From positions 43,375-107,374 of the forward strand of contig NW_005179151.1 in the NCBI RefSeq assembly GCF_000350225.1: a stretch of 64,000 nt of DNA. Reading direction: 5' to 3'. Position numbers and translations under genes: made by a program. Position 1 is the first letter of the stretch. Each line of letters begins with the position of its first letter. Origin of the DNA: Chondrus crispus. Lineage: Eukaryota > Rhodophyta > Florideophyceae > Gigartinales > Gigartinaceae. The notes beneath the pieces are model-generated. The model did not search any database. It was not told the DNA's origin and was given only the letters and a program-made list of their open reading frames with translations. Of the stretch, positions 22,146 through 32,808 are shown in pieces.

Positions 22146-25100
22146 TTATTTCCATTCTGTGCTGTCATGAGACTGACCCTGTAAAATTGCGCTCTTTAGA
22201 ATTCCGGTAGTGCAAATGTTGTTGAGATCGTTCCAGAGCTTAACATTTCGCTTTGTTAATGCGTCAGCCACATTTTGACTGCCGGGAATCCATCGAAGGA
22301 CATCAACTTCGTTGGATTCGAAGCTGTCGCGGATACGCTGAACTGTTTGGCGCAAACGATACTCTCTTCCTTCATGTAGGGTTGAGATTGTATCGAAGAG
22401 ACCCTTTGAATCAACCACTGTTTCACTTCTTAGTCCAGTCTTCGGAAACAGCGATCGCATTCCTGTCTTAATATAATATCCGCTGTCATCTGCTTCCGTA
22501 CAAGCCAGGATTTCTGCGCCATAGCTGGAGTGGCTGATTCGTCTTTGCTTCGTGCTAACCCAGTCTATGACGTAGTATTGGTCATTTCCGTCACTCATTG
22601 TCGTTCGAATACCGCAGATTACTCCGGTCTGGCTATAGGATTCACGAGAGCTGATATTAAATGAAGCGTCGGAGAATGTGGTAACCCATGCCTGTGTGAC
22701 TAGATCTGCTTGAGGAAAGAAAAGGGTAGGGTCGAGGTTTTTGATGTCCCTAACCATTTCGTTTGCCTCGATGAGATGGCCCACTTTCAAGTTTGAGAGT
22801 CGCTGCTGCATTTCTGAACTTGCATAAGCTGCAGGTGGCAAGACACCTCTGCCCAACCAAAGCATGGTTCCTGCCAAACTCCGAAATAGGGTGATTTCGC
22901 TTTCAGTGGCGTTCTTGCTGCTTCCTTCTCTCTCTTGGTAAGGAAATTTCTCTTAGCTCTTTCATGTAGCCATTCATCATCATCTTTATCGAACCGCTGG
23001 CGTCCTGTTCAATTTCACAGCCATTAAAGTGAAACTTTCTGTCTATGACGATTTTCCGACCTCAACTCTTTTCTTGAGCTTTTCTAGAAAAGTTTGGGTT
23101 ACTGAGATTGATCCTCCACAGATAAAGTCGTCTGTGACCTTCGCCACGATGAGTGTAATCTTTCCCACGCTGTCTCTTAACACATATATCTGGTTGAGGC
23201 CTTTTACGCGTTGAAGTCCAACTCCATTGAGCATCCAACCTTCTCCTGTCTTTGCCCATTGCCGTCCTGCTTCCACAATGCCGTATGGTAGCTTCGTCAG
23301 TTTCCATATTTTTCCACTCGCAGCAGTCCATTCCCGAGATGGTCGTACGTTGGATCGGTCCACTCTGGAGATATGCTCCTTTTATGTCTGCCATGGCCAG
23401 ACGCATTCCGAGAAATGTCACAGCGGCGAGGAGAATGCGGATAACGTCAAATTGAGCCGTCGATGAGTCCTTGCGTACATCGTCTTTGTATACATCCCTA
23501 TTGCGGTGTGGGACGATCCTTGCTTTCAACGTGTGAGAACCGTCTTCGCTTGTCTTCACCTTGTATATCACATGCGAGGAGATCACATTTGCCCTTGATG
23601 GCAGATCTGAGTCATCAATTAGTTCGTATGCGTCCGCCCAGTTCGACTCATGCTCTTTGTTGAATGCCTCTTCAACAATCCATGAAGGTGCGAACTCGAG
23701 CTTGTTCTGCGTTACCTGTGCTTTACCGATCGTTCGTGCCATATTCTCCATTATTTTCGATCGGTCTGAGGACAGTGTTGTATTTGGCGTGGAATTTCCG
23801 TGGACGGTTGTTGTGCCGATGTCTGCTTCTGGATTCCCGTCGGAGACTGTTACTGTGTTTGCCAGTAGGGCTGTGCAGGTAGGAATGTCGGACACATTGG
23901 GAGGACTTTCGTCGTCACCAACCAGTCGGGCTTGTGATGGCAATTGGTCTGTTATTTGTGTTGGACCTGCAATATTTCCGTTCGATCCTACCTCCTTGTC
24001 CGATAGGCTATCGTCCCTGTTGTGCATTGATTCTGTGATCCTATGAGGTGTGATGGAGTCGTCTGTTGCTAATTCTTCCTCTAATGTTTGTGACATCAGG
24101 TCTTTTTGTCAACTGGCTGTTGGGTGCTATGCGCACGTCTTCGTACGCTACTCGCATAGGAGGACCTTTGTCGGATCGTCGGGCAAGTACGCGATGCTGT
24201 TCCGCCTGTACGACTGATGCCTGGACCCACCCTTTTTTCTTCGCTTTACTTGACGTTTCGTAGTAGACCCAAATAGGGTCTCCCGGTTTCAAGATGTCGC
24301 TGTGCAGGACGGATGGGTTCTTGGTGTGCAGGAGTTTTTGAAGAGCGCAGGCTGCTGCTTGCTCTTTATGCGCTTGTAATAGCTCCGTCGTGACATGTGA
24401 TTGTGGGATGCCAATGATAGAAGGGGTGTAGCCCTTTGCTAAGTGAAATGAACTCAATATCCTGGATCCTGAGAACATGTTCGATAAGAACGCTGCTCGC
24501 TCCACGATCGTTCTTGTGTCAGCATTTGTAATTTCGTTGTGCATTTTCGAATTATGCATTTAATTAACAGTTTGATTTTTGCGTTCAACACTGCCCAATT
24601 TGTTGTGTCTCCTTGCTGGTCGTGGTTTGTACGTAATGTTGTGTTGTTTCAGGAACTCACGGAAGTCGGGCTTGTCGTAAGCATCGTCTCCGGAAAGTGC
24701 TCTGGGCGCTCCATGGATACAAAACCAGTAGCGTTCTACGCTGCTTTTCATCGTTTCCAAGTTTTGGTTTGGTACGATACGTATTTCGGACCACGAGGTT
24801 CCCCTGTCCGTCATATTGACTAGAATGCATTTGTTATCGTCGATACTGCAATGCGTAAAGTCGATCTGAACTTCCTGGTTGAATGCTAAATTAACGTGAG
24901 TGAGAGATAGCTTCCGCATGCTTGCCGGCCTGCCATTCTTTGCACATATTTCAGATTCGCTGTCTACTGTGTCGATTGCCTTCGAAAGTTCTTCGTTGAG
25001 GATGCCCGCATTCTTACAGATATGCTTAATTTCATCTGCGTTTGCGTGACTGAAACGATGAATTTTCTTTGAGAATGCGAGAGGCGTTCGTTTTCCTAAC

Positions 25101-25560
25101 GCGTTGATGTTAGCCATGAGGCTACTACCTGATGATTGTTTGTGCGGTGCTATTTCCACTCGCAGTCGCTGAACCCTGCCTGCTGTTCCTTCCCATGTCA
25201 TATACGTGAGAAGTGTAAGGATTTTGTATCCGTCGGTCGTTTGATCGAGATGTGTCGCGGTCTTTCGTAGTTGATTATGTTCGCGTATTGTGTGATGTCC
25301 AAGCCTATTATTAAGGGCGATTCCCCGTGGACGAGGTCAAACGAAAGAGCAATTGGATTGCGATTTCGATCCATAAAGGTCAAGGTCCACGTTGCGATGA
25401 TAGGGCGAGCGTCATGACAATCCTGTCCCCAGCCGGGTTCGTATTTTTCACGTGGTGCGTCCAGGAAGAAAGAGATGCCGAGAAGGTCACATAATGTAGT
25501 AGCGTTCAGGATACCTCCGGTGGAGGATGGGGCTCCTTCATCAATGATGGGGTTAGGGTC
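22146..25560 (-). other. Copia pol parts (fossil): PR, IN, RT, RNase H
   Basis: Approximate parts from right to left: a protease-like stretch (IIGLDITQYANI, near 25310), integrase core (QIDFTHCSIDDNKC and GSVERKNQ, near 24570-24900), reverse transcriptase fragments with the Ty1-type start (SNWADAYELID; LAMADIKGAYLQ, about 23000-24000), and RNase H (TFSDASFNIS and SSYGAEILACTEA, about 22400-22700). The gene order is diagnostic of Copia. The region is broken. Confidence 0.75.
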
Positions 25561-25583
25561 GATCTGGAGCGTGAGCGATCCCT

Positions 25584-26804
25584 TTACTGAAAATACGTAT
25601 CATTCTTAAGATTTTGGTCCTGATTACCTTCGAAGCTAACCCTTTTCTCATTCCTGTTGCCTTTCCATCGGTGATGCATTGGGTGATTCTCACAAATGAA
25701 ATCTCCTTTCCAGTGGCCGATTTTCCCGCATGATATACATTTGCTCTCCCTTTTCTTTCCGGTCCCTGGGGCGATGTATGAAGCGAACATCTTGCGTTGT
25801 GGATGTGAATCGATTTCATCTCGGTCCCTACGATTGGTCATCATGGATCCCCTTCGATCGACTTCGCCGTCCAATTTTCTTTTATGGTTCAGTGTATCTT
25901 CATCGGCTTTAATATCGCAAAGTGCTTCCACCGCGTCATCTAGACTATTTGAATAATGCTGGCATGTGTTACTGTTGTGGGTTCCCCAAGCTTTTTGAGC
26001 ATTATCTGTCGCTGTTTTTATCTTGTGTACCAAGCGTTTGGTATTATCGATAATAATCTGCAAATGGCCGTTTTCTGCATCTTTGTCCGAACATCCCTCC
26101 CATGTTGTGATCGCTGCAATGGTGGTAGTGGCTTGAGACGCGAACGCATCGAGAGTCATCGCAGGTATGAAGACATTAGACGTAGAATTTGAGTCATTTT
26201 TTTATGTGGACTTGGTGATAAGTTGAGTGACAATGTTGTTGAATGTAGCTGATGGGAGGTTTGCGTTCTCGAGCAATAGAATCGCGAAGTTTTGGCTCTC
26301 GTTAACGCTTTGGGAAGTGTTGCACATATTCAGATATTTCTTTGCAATACCTTGGAACTTTTTCGCGAAGACATCAGGTTTCTCGCCTCTCCTACGTGTA
26401 CACTGATGGATACTCTGCGTAATCTTCACCAGTCGGCTGATGCCATCTGTAGGTGAGTCTTTGGCGACTAACTGAACAATTTCTTCTACGAGTTTGAATT
26501 GAGTCTTCACTGCGTCGGCCATGTTTTCCTCAATTTCTTCATCAACTAAGTTTAGTGAGATCGTGTGGTTTTGGGCTGCGTGGTCGATTATGCTGCGTTG
26601 ATCACGTTTTAATGACAAATAAAGGGTTAGACGCAACGCGTTTAGCATTCCTTTCGCTCGATTGTCGCCTCCTTTTGCATATAATTTAACAACTTGCGCC
26701 CATGTTTTTACATCCGTTCGCCATTGATACTTGTCGGTGCCTTCCGATAAGTTCGGGGGGTGGAGCATCGATATTTGTGCAGTTTGTACGTCTGGGCCCA
26801 TAAC
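25584..26804 (-). other. Copia gag part (fossil)
   Basis: Capsid-type region starting near MANNPIVMGPDVQTAQISML just inside the 5' LTR. It ends with a CCHC-like zinc knuckle (CISCGKIGHWKGDFICENH) near 25690. Gag coats the element RNA in this family. Confidence 0.7.
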
Positions 26805-26807
26805 TAT

Positions 26808-27340
26808 GGGATTATTGGCCATATTTGGATCAAGGATCAGACGGACGTGGCTAAGGTAGGGATACTGATAGGGGGCTGGGAGAAAGGGAGGAACCAGGTG
26901 GCAAAGTAATCAGCATGAACGCTGGGCTGCTGCCGCTATCCTTTTGTTACTACGTTAGATCGCCGTTTAAGTACTGATTTCTCGCGTCTCTTTGCTGCCG
27001 CATCTATCGTCTATGCCATATTACTGCGCGCTGCACTTGCCACTTCCGGTGCTTTGCTAATTGAAGCAGAGCTCGTGCTTCTCGCTATGTTCATTGCTTG
27101 CATGCTGCCACTCTATCTATGCCGCTGATAGAGCTGGTCAAGGTTGCGACCTTTCCTCCGAGTAGAGGATCTCATTCGCCCATATTGCATTGCCGCTGCC
27201 GCGTATGCCCTTTCGTCTCCATAGCGAAAGGTCCTGCGTATTCAGGTACGTCGACATGTTCTTGAGTGCAAGTCGATTCGCACGTGTACCTTCATTTACA
27301 GAAACCCGATCACTGATCGAATCAGGATATCTGGTTTCAC
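26808..27340 (-). repeat. Copia 5' LTR
   Basis: Direct repeat of 21566-22098, equal in length. It lies upstream of the gag part on the minus strand. Confidence 0.85.
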
Positions 27341-28892
27341 GACAGTAGTGCCAGGATCGCGACGGCGGCGAGCTCAGTAACCCTCATTATTCGCGATGGG
27401 GCGCGGCAGACAAAAGGACCATTGCACGTCGTTGGTCAGACGTCGACAACTCCATTTTCAAGTGGCCTTGAGGACTGTCTCCAGCCGACGTCAGATGATT
27501 CCACGCTCCGCGCTTTCTGACACAAAATCAATTCTTACTCTGGCTGCAAAGTTCTCGAGCCCCACCCAGGACTATCACTACCATTTATTGCGTGTTAGAC
27601 ACATTTCGCACCAAGACTTTAATGGTAGGTTCGGAGGGGCAAGGTAAAGAAGGAGTGCAGGTTGATGTGTGTGAGTGAAGGAGTTGGTACCGAAGTTTAC
27701 TTGGAGCCGTCTTTCGGCGATACTTATACACTTTGAGTGTTACACTATCCCATTACTTTGGCACCTGGCAAACCATACTCACCATATGCGCGACCAAGAG
27801 CGGTCCTCTTCTGGCCCGTCCACACTGTTCTATTTCCACCTTACGAATTGACTATTGACTATCAGTGCACAACAGTTTCTACACATTTCGAGTGAATGTA
27901 AACCATAGCCCTATGCATGCAATCGTTTCACACCTTACTAATCTGCATCCAGACATGACAGAATATATTCTTGCACAATGAACAACTTGGCATCTCTCTA
28001 TTTCCAACAACGCAAAGTCCTGTCATATCTCAGTCCCCATACATGCCCTTGTTTCGTACCTTACTAATTTCGGTACACACTGCCAGACAACTATCACGGA
28101 TAGCAACAATGTGCATCCAGACTTTCTACACATCTCACGTGATATCCAATGTGAATCACACGAGTACTGTCATCAACTTCCATCCAACGGCGCACCATAA
28201 CGAGAGCACAGTACAACGTCGCATGCTGAGGAGAGTGTAGTACAACGGCGCATGCTGATGAAAGGGTCGCATACAGCGTGACGCGTACACTGAGTACTCA
28301 CGTAAGTACATGTCTCTTGCGAGAAATACTTGTTGTACTTTTAATTCACATGTACTGTACTCGGACACGCGCCGGACCGTATGCAGGCGACGTGTACAAG
28401 TGTACGTACACGCAGCAACCTGGCGACGTGTACATGTGTACACCGCACACAACTGTACAGCGCCAAGGCCGCCCGTAATTACCCATTATAACCATGGTGA
28501 ACAACTTGAAACCCCCGAAATGATGTAATTAAAACGCATACGGATCATTCAAGATATATCACCAGCATGACTGCATATAAGTGGCCAATAACAGACCAAT
28601 TGAATTGCAGCATTCGACCTGACACCCAATAGATTTGCAGTATTGCCTGTGTAGCCCTATAACGGTTCGCGCCAAATGCAAATTTTCGGCATTTATGCAA
28701 ATTTGCATAACCCTCCAAAAGTCCACTTTCGTCCCCAGAACCCCAAAATCTGAGACTTTACAGGTGTCATGTGGTGACATGGGGTGAGGGTCCGGAGTGC
28801 TTGCAGAATTTCCGGTTTCAAAAACGGCAAATATCACAGCTTGTCTCTGTGATGAGTTGGCCTGAAACGCAAACGAGAACGTCCAGAAATAG
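27341..28892. repeat. Gene-free spacer with short degenerate repeats
   Basis: I see no gene between the Copia element and the Harbinger relic. It contains a degenerate repeat pair (acaccttactaat at 27932 and gtaccttactaat at 28058, with similar flanks), a ~33-bp tandem duplication (acagtacaacgtcgcatgctg and tgtagtacaacggcgcatgctg, 28207-28258), and a cluster of GTGTAC/GTACAC words at 28370-28450. These are probably old transposon debris. Confidence 0.35.
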
Positions 28893-29717
28893 ATATCGTG
28901 CATTCTTGCGACTTGTATCGTTTTGCGGCGTCTCGCTGCTTCATCCAGGTGGGAAGACCTTGAAGAACTCTTTGGAAAGCATGCGTCACAGCTTTCTGAA
29001 ATTTTTTGGGAAGCAATAGAGCACCTTTTAAACACTCGAAAACACCTCGTGACGGAGGACACTAGTGAGCTTTTCATTGCCCAAAGAGCAGAGCTTTATG
29101 CACGGCGTATTCACGAAAAGGGAAAAGCCCTTCCTAATTGCGTCGGATTTATAGATGGTACCGTTTTAGGGATCGCCCGTCCGAGCGGAAGTCTGGCTCA
29201 GCGTGTCGCTTATAATGGACATAAGCGCAAGCACGCTATCAAATATCAAGCTGTGAACACACGAGATGGTCTCATACAGCACTTGTATGGTCTATTGGAA
29301 GGTAGAAGACATGACTGGACTTTATATGTACGCAGCAAAATGGACGATATTCTTCCTAGAGTGTTATTGGTGGAAGGAAAGCAGTACTGTATATATGGCG
29401 ACTTTGGCTACAACCAGCGGTGGTTTATCGATGTACCTTTTCAGAGCTCCAACATCTCTCCTGCCCAGTCTGCATTTAACAAGGCAATGTCGTCAGTGCG
29501 GATTAGTATGGAATGGATTTTTAAAGAAGTGAAGCTACAGTTTTCCGCAATCGATTTCAAACGGAAAATGAAGGTTCGCGAACACCCCGTGGGCATGATA
29601 TGCCTGGCGTCCATTCTGTTATCTAACTTTCGAAACTGCCTCTACCCTAACCAAATCTCGAAGTACTTCGATTGCCCGCCTCCCGATCTTACGACATATG
29701 TGAATCATAGAAACTAG
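28893..29717 (+). pseudogene. PIF/Harbinger DDE transposase, N-terminus lost
   Basis: Plus-strand frame of 274 codons with a DDE_Tnp_4-type nuclease domain. It opens with ILATCIVLRRLAASSRWEDLE, the typical linker of this family. Then come LPNCVGFIDGTVLGIARP (first catalytic Asp), QRVAYNGHKRKHAIKYQAV, LEGRRHDWTLY, YGDFGYNQRW (second Asp) and SVRISMEWIFKEVK (Glu), and a C-terminal helix region with SILLSNFRNCLYP. The catalytic half looks intact. An in-frame stop at 28890 and no recognisable upstream domain mean the N-terminal ~80 residues are lost or in other frames. Terminal inverted repeats were not found by eye. The partner Myb/SANT protein of such elements is not adjacent, although a related relic sits at 47294-48167. 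Confidence 0.75.
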
Positions 29718-29756
29718 TGCTTTTACAACGCTTTAGTCTTGTCAAAGGGAAAATGA

Positions 29757-29950
29757 CAGCGAGCGGAGTTGTTCAATTATTTTTTGTGCTCAATGACGGA
29801 AAGTGGTGCCAGGAGACTAGTTTAACAGAGATTAGTACCAAACGGAGTTTGTCAGTTAATTTTTTTTGATGCAAGGACGTAAAGTTGTTGCCACGAGGCT
29901 GGTGTGACGGAGGTTGGTGGAAAGCGGAGCTGCCAATTATCTAATGTGCG
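29757..29950 (+). repeat. Degenerate ~83-bp tandem repeat
   Basis: About two and a half copies of a unit starting GCGGAGTTG/ACGGAGTTTG/GCGGAGCTG, then an AT-rich run and a GACGnAAAGT-GTTGCCA word. Copies begin near 29764, 29842 and 29925 and differ by many substitutions, so the array is old. Confidence 0.5.
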
Positions 29951-30398
29951 AGATTGGAAGGGTGCTGCCATGCAGACCGTTCGTACGACCGCCTCTCGGC
30001 GATGTATGTGCGGGGAGGACGGGGTGGCGGCGGGCGTTGAGAGGCCGAAGTAGCGTGTGAGGCGCGTGTTGCGCGGCTTGTGCGGCTTGCGCGGGACGGC
30101 GTCCGTCATGGCGGGGGTGGTTGAAGAGGCAGAGGGAGGGAGGAGGCGAGGGGGGAGGCGAAGAGGGAAGGAGAAGGCGAAGAGGGAGGTAGGAAGCGAG
30201 AGAGGAGGCGAAGACGAAGAAGACGAAGAGGAGGGGGCAGCGAGAGGGATCTGTTCCGGTCGAGGTGGGTTGTCCTTAAATTAAAAGTCGTCCCTCTCCT
30301 TCCCCGCAGCGTCTCTCCCCACCCAACACCGTCCTCCTCCCAGCGCTCATTGCCAAACTCCGCCCCTCCTCCCCCGACTCCCGATCCGCAATGCCGCC

Positions 30399-31235
30399 AT
30401 GTCCACCGCCCTCCGCCTCGCGCACATGCACCTCCTCCTCCTCCTCCTCCCCCAAGCGCTCTGCTCCCCTCCCCCAAACTACCACACAACCTCCGCCTTT
30501 CTCTCCACTCTACAATCCATGCGCGTCGCGCTCCTGCCCGCACGGCCGCGCAGAGTGGGCGTCCCTAACTCCCACCTCGCTGCATTTGCTGGTGATTACG
30601 CCGTCCCACAACCTGCGCCACCTGCCGCCCTCCGCGCTCGTCTCCCGCCCGGCGCTCCTCGCCGTTTTCGGCAATCACGGGCGCGAGCGCATAACATCCG
30701 AGCCTGCTGTGCACAGCATCCGCGCTGCCGCAGTGACGGGCGTCGCGCTGGCGGCCGCGCGGCGGGGGCGGCGGCGATTGCCGGCGGGGCGCTGCTGCGC
30801 AGTGCCTCTCGAAGCGCCTCCTTCCCCGCTCATCCCCCACCAGCATCCCCTCCGTCTCTCCCGCATCCCCTCCCTCTCTCTCCCCTGCATGCACTTCACC
30901 ACCGCGGGCCCCCACCGAACCCTCCCCCGGCGGCGGCCCGGTCCCCGCAGCCTCGCCAACGCGCCGTCTGTGCGCCCGTGATGAGTGCGGCGGTCGTGCG
31001 GCACGGCGCCATGTGCACCCGCGTCACGAAGCTGGGGCGGCTGCCGTCGACCTTATACGGCGCGTCGGTCAGCAAGGTGCATCTGCTGCCGGACGACGTG
31101 CAGCGCGGCGCCCTGCCGCCACTGGACGCCCTCATCCGCCACCTACCCACGTACGAGTCCGACGTGCACGCGCACGTGTCCGCCCTGGCCGTTTGGGAGC
31201 GCGCCCGCGTCGTCGCGGACGAGCGCCGCACATGA
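30399..31235 (+). CDS. Hypothetical GC-rich protein
   Basis: Open frame of 278 codons from an ATG at 30399. I do not recognise it. The N-terminus (MSTALRLAHMHLLLLLLPQALC) could be a signal peptide or a chance CT-repeat product. The middle (residues 60-200) is Ala/Pro/Arg-rich low complexity. The last ~80 residues look more protein-like: TKLGRLPSTLYGASVSKVHL, LPPLDALIRHLPTYESDVHA, HVSALAVWERARVVADE, with G or C at most third positions. An overlapping frame (30391-30981) is also open, as expected in GC-rich DNA. It ends 120 bp from the 3' end of the B-box gene, tail to tail. It could be a real lineage-specific gene or only its C-terminal part may be coding. Confidence 0.35.
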   Translation: MSTALRLAHMHLLLLLLPQALCSPPPNYHTTSAFLSTLQSMRVALLPARPRRVGVPNSHLAAFAGDYAVPQPAPPAALRARLPPGAPRRFRQSRARAHNIRACCAQHPRCRSDGRRAGGRAAGAAAIAGGALLRSASRSASFPAHPPPASPPSLPHPLPLSPLHALHHRGPPPNPPPAAARSPQPRQRAVCAPVMSAAVVRHGAMCTRVTKLGRLPSTLYGASVSKVHLLPDDVQRGALPPLDALIRHLPTYESDVHAHVSALAVWERARVVADERRT

Positions 31236-31354
31236 GCGCACATGAGCGCCCTCCGCCACACCCGGCGATCGTTTCAGTTCTTGGTAGAATCCAGGTGAGA
31301 TAGTTTGGTGGGTGTGGAAGCAGGGAAAGATGGAGAGGAGGAGACTTTGTAGAC

Positions 31355-31609
31355 TTATGAGGCGCGGTTGTCGGTAAGTCTGCGAAACTCAAAAGGTCGA
31401 TGGCGAAGAGTGCTCGAAATAGGAGTTCGGCAGTGCGGAGGCGAGGTGTGCCAGGCATGAGAGACGCAGTCACATTTATCACAAAAGGTGATCCCCTCAG
31501 ACTCGGAGTAGACTGTTGCTGGAGCATCGTCGCAGCGCTCGCAAAAGGGAAGGGCTGTGACGGCGGAGGAGAGATCGACGCGCTGGTGAGAGGTCGTGTG
31601 CGGGTGCAG
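31355..31609 (-). pseudogene. B-box zinc-finger gene, 3' half (split by Gypsy insertion)
   Basis: Minus-strand frame that continues from the Gypsy LTR border into host sequence: LHPHTTSHQRVDLSSAVTAL, then a second B-box FCERCDDAPATVYS...GITFCDKCDCVSHAWH, then about 40 residues to a stop at 31355. The zinc ligands CxxC...CxxC and the D/H positions are present. One usual Cys of box 2 is replaced by Ser and an Asp by Glu. Its missing N-terminal half lies at 46540-46671 on the other side of the element, in the same codon phase. Tandem B-box proteins of plants and algae (BBX/CONSTANS-like without CCT) act in light-responsive transcription (family knowledge). No CCT domain is seen here. Confidence 0.7.
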
Positions 31610-32640
31610 TGCAATACGCACCTGAAAAGGGGGGTGAAAAGAAAGGAAAATATTTGGATATGAAAAGTAGTCAGGGTTGGGGGACACACGTGTGAATAAT
31701 TGCACAGTTTTAATTTTTAATTATTTTATTTTATTTAGTTAATTAGTTGGCATTAATTTTGCTGACACTAGATTAGATCTAGGATCTAGCGCCGCGAGCT
31801 ACTGTAGTGACTCCGGCGGGGCGATATATACCTTAGCCCTCTGACCACCAAGTCAGTAAAGGTAACCCGAGTTGCCAGAGTTGAATATCGCCTTGGTCGA
31901 AGTCCGTCTTTCCCAAGACGCTCCTTTGTACTACAGATTACGTTATCCTTTGCGCTCGGGGGTTCCCTTTTTCTCTTTCCTTTATTTCCCTATTCATTTC
32001 TACCTCTATCTCTATTTTTCCCCTAATTGTGTTGGTTCCACTGGAGTTGGTTGCGACCGATCCGGTGTAGGTGTTTTAGCCATCGGGCAACACGTTGTGT
32101 ATCGCTGCTACTGTTTCAAGTTCCGTCGGAAGGCTGTTGCAACGACGCCTCCGTCGAAGGTCTTACTGTATAAGACAGAGTTGGAACTACCTATCGCGAT
32201 TGCGATCGCGCTGGTGAGGGTGTTTTTAGCCATCGCGCAACACGTCGGTAGTAGCGCTGCTACACGGTTACGATCCCGTCGGGTAGTGCTGAGCAAGCCC
32301 CCGTCGAAGACCTTGAATTATACCCAAGGTGCTGAAGACGCTCGTCGAGCATTGGCCTTACAACCCAGCGAACCGCGGTTACATGTAGACAAGCCCAACT
32401 CGCACTCGCCGAGCGCTCAAGTCTTCGCAAGTCTCTACCACCATTTTCCTCCCGGGCCGGGCATCTTTCCTTAACCCCCCCGTCGGAGTTGAGCTACCGT
32501 GGGCCGCAAGCCCACACAAGGGGAAAGGGAGTCTCGAACGCTCCGTAGCGCGTGCCATCGGCGGTGGTTGTTGCTGCTGTTGTTTTTCGTCTTTTTGTTT
32601 GACCGTCGGACTGTGTTCGCGGCCTGCCAGGCACATTGCA
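31610..32640 (+). repeat. Gypsy 5' LTR
   Basis: 1031 bp, TGCAAT...ATTGCA. The near-identical partner is at 45509-46539. It contains an AT-rich stretch (31710-31760) and a GCGATATATACC word near 31820 that could be the core promoter (inference). Confidence 0.9.
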
Positions 32641-32808
32641 CTACAAAAGTGGTCTCCCGACCTAGAATTACGTCTACAGCAAGCCCGACCTAGAATTGTG
32701 TCGACGACAGTGATCCGGAGTTGTACTACGAAAGTGGTCTGGGTAACGGAGTCTCTTTTTTATTTTTTTTGTTTGTAACTTTTTTGTGTAGGTTCGCTTG
32801 TACGAGCG

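Larger units (their letters stand above)
21566..27340 (-). mobile_element. Ty1/Copia LTR retrotransposon fossil
   Basis: A 5.8-kb element on the minus strand. It is bounded by direct repeats of 533 bp that differ at about four positions (about 99.2% identical), so the insertion is young. Read on the minus strand the order is gag, protease, integrase, reverse transcriptase, RNase H, which defines Copia rather than Gypsy. A purine tract (TGGGGGGTATG on the minus strand) lies just inside the 3' LTR at 22099-22109. No clear target-site duplication is seen. The coding region is broken in several places (roughly half a dozen), so it looks dead despite the young LTRs. Confidence 0.85.

Noticed and set aside
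28559-29077. 172-codon minus-strand frame
   Set aside because: It lies opposite the start of the Harbinger transposase and has no motif; a shadow frame.
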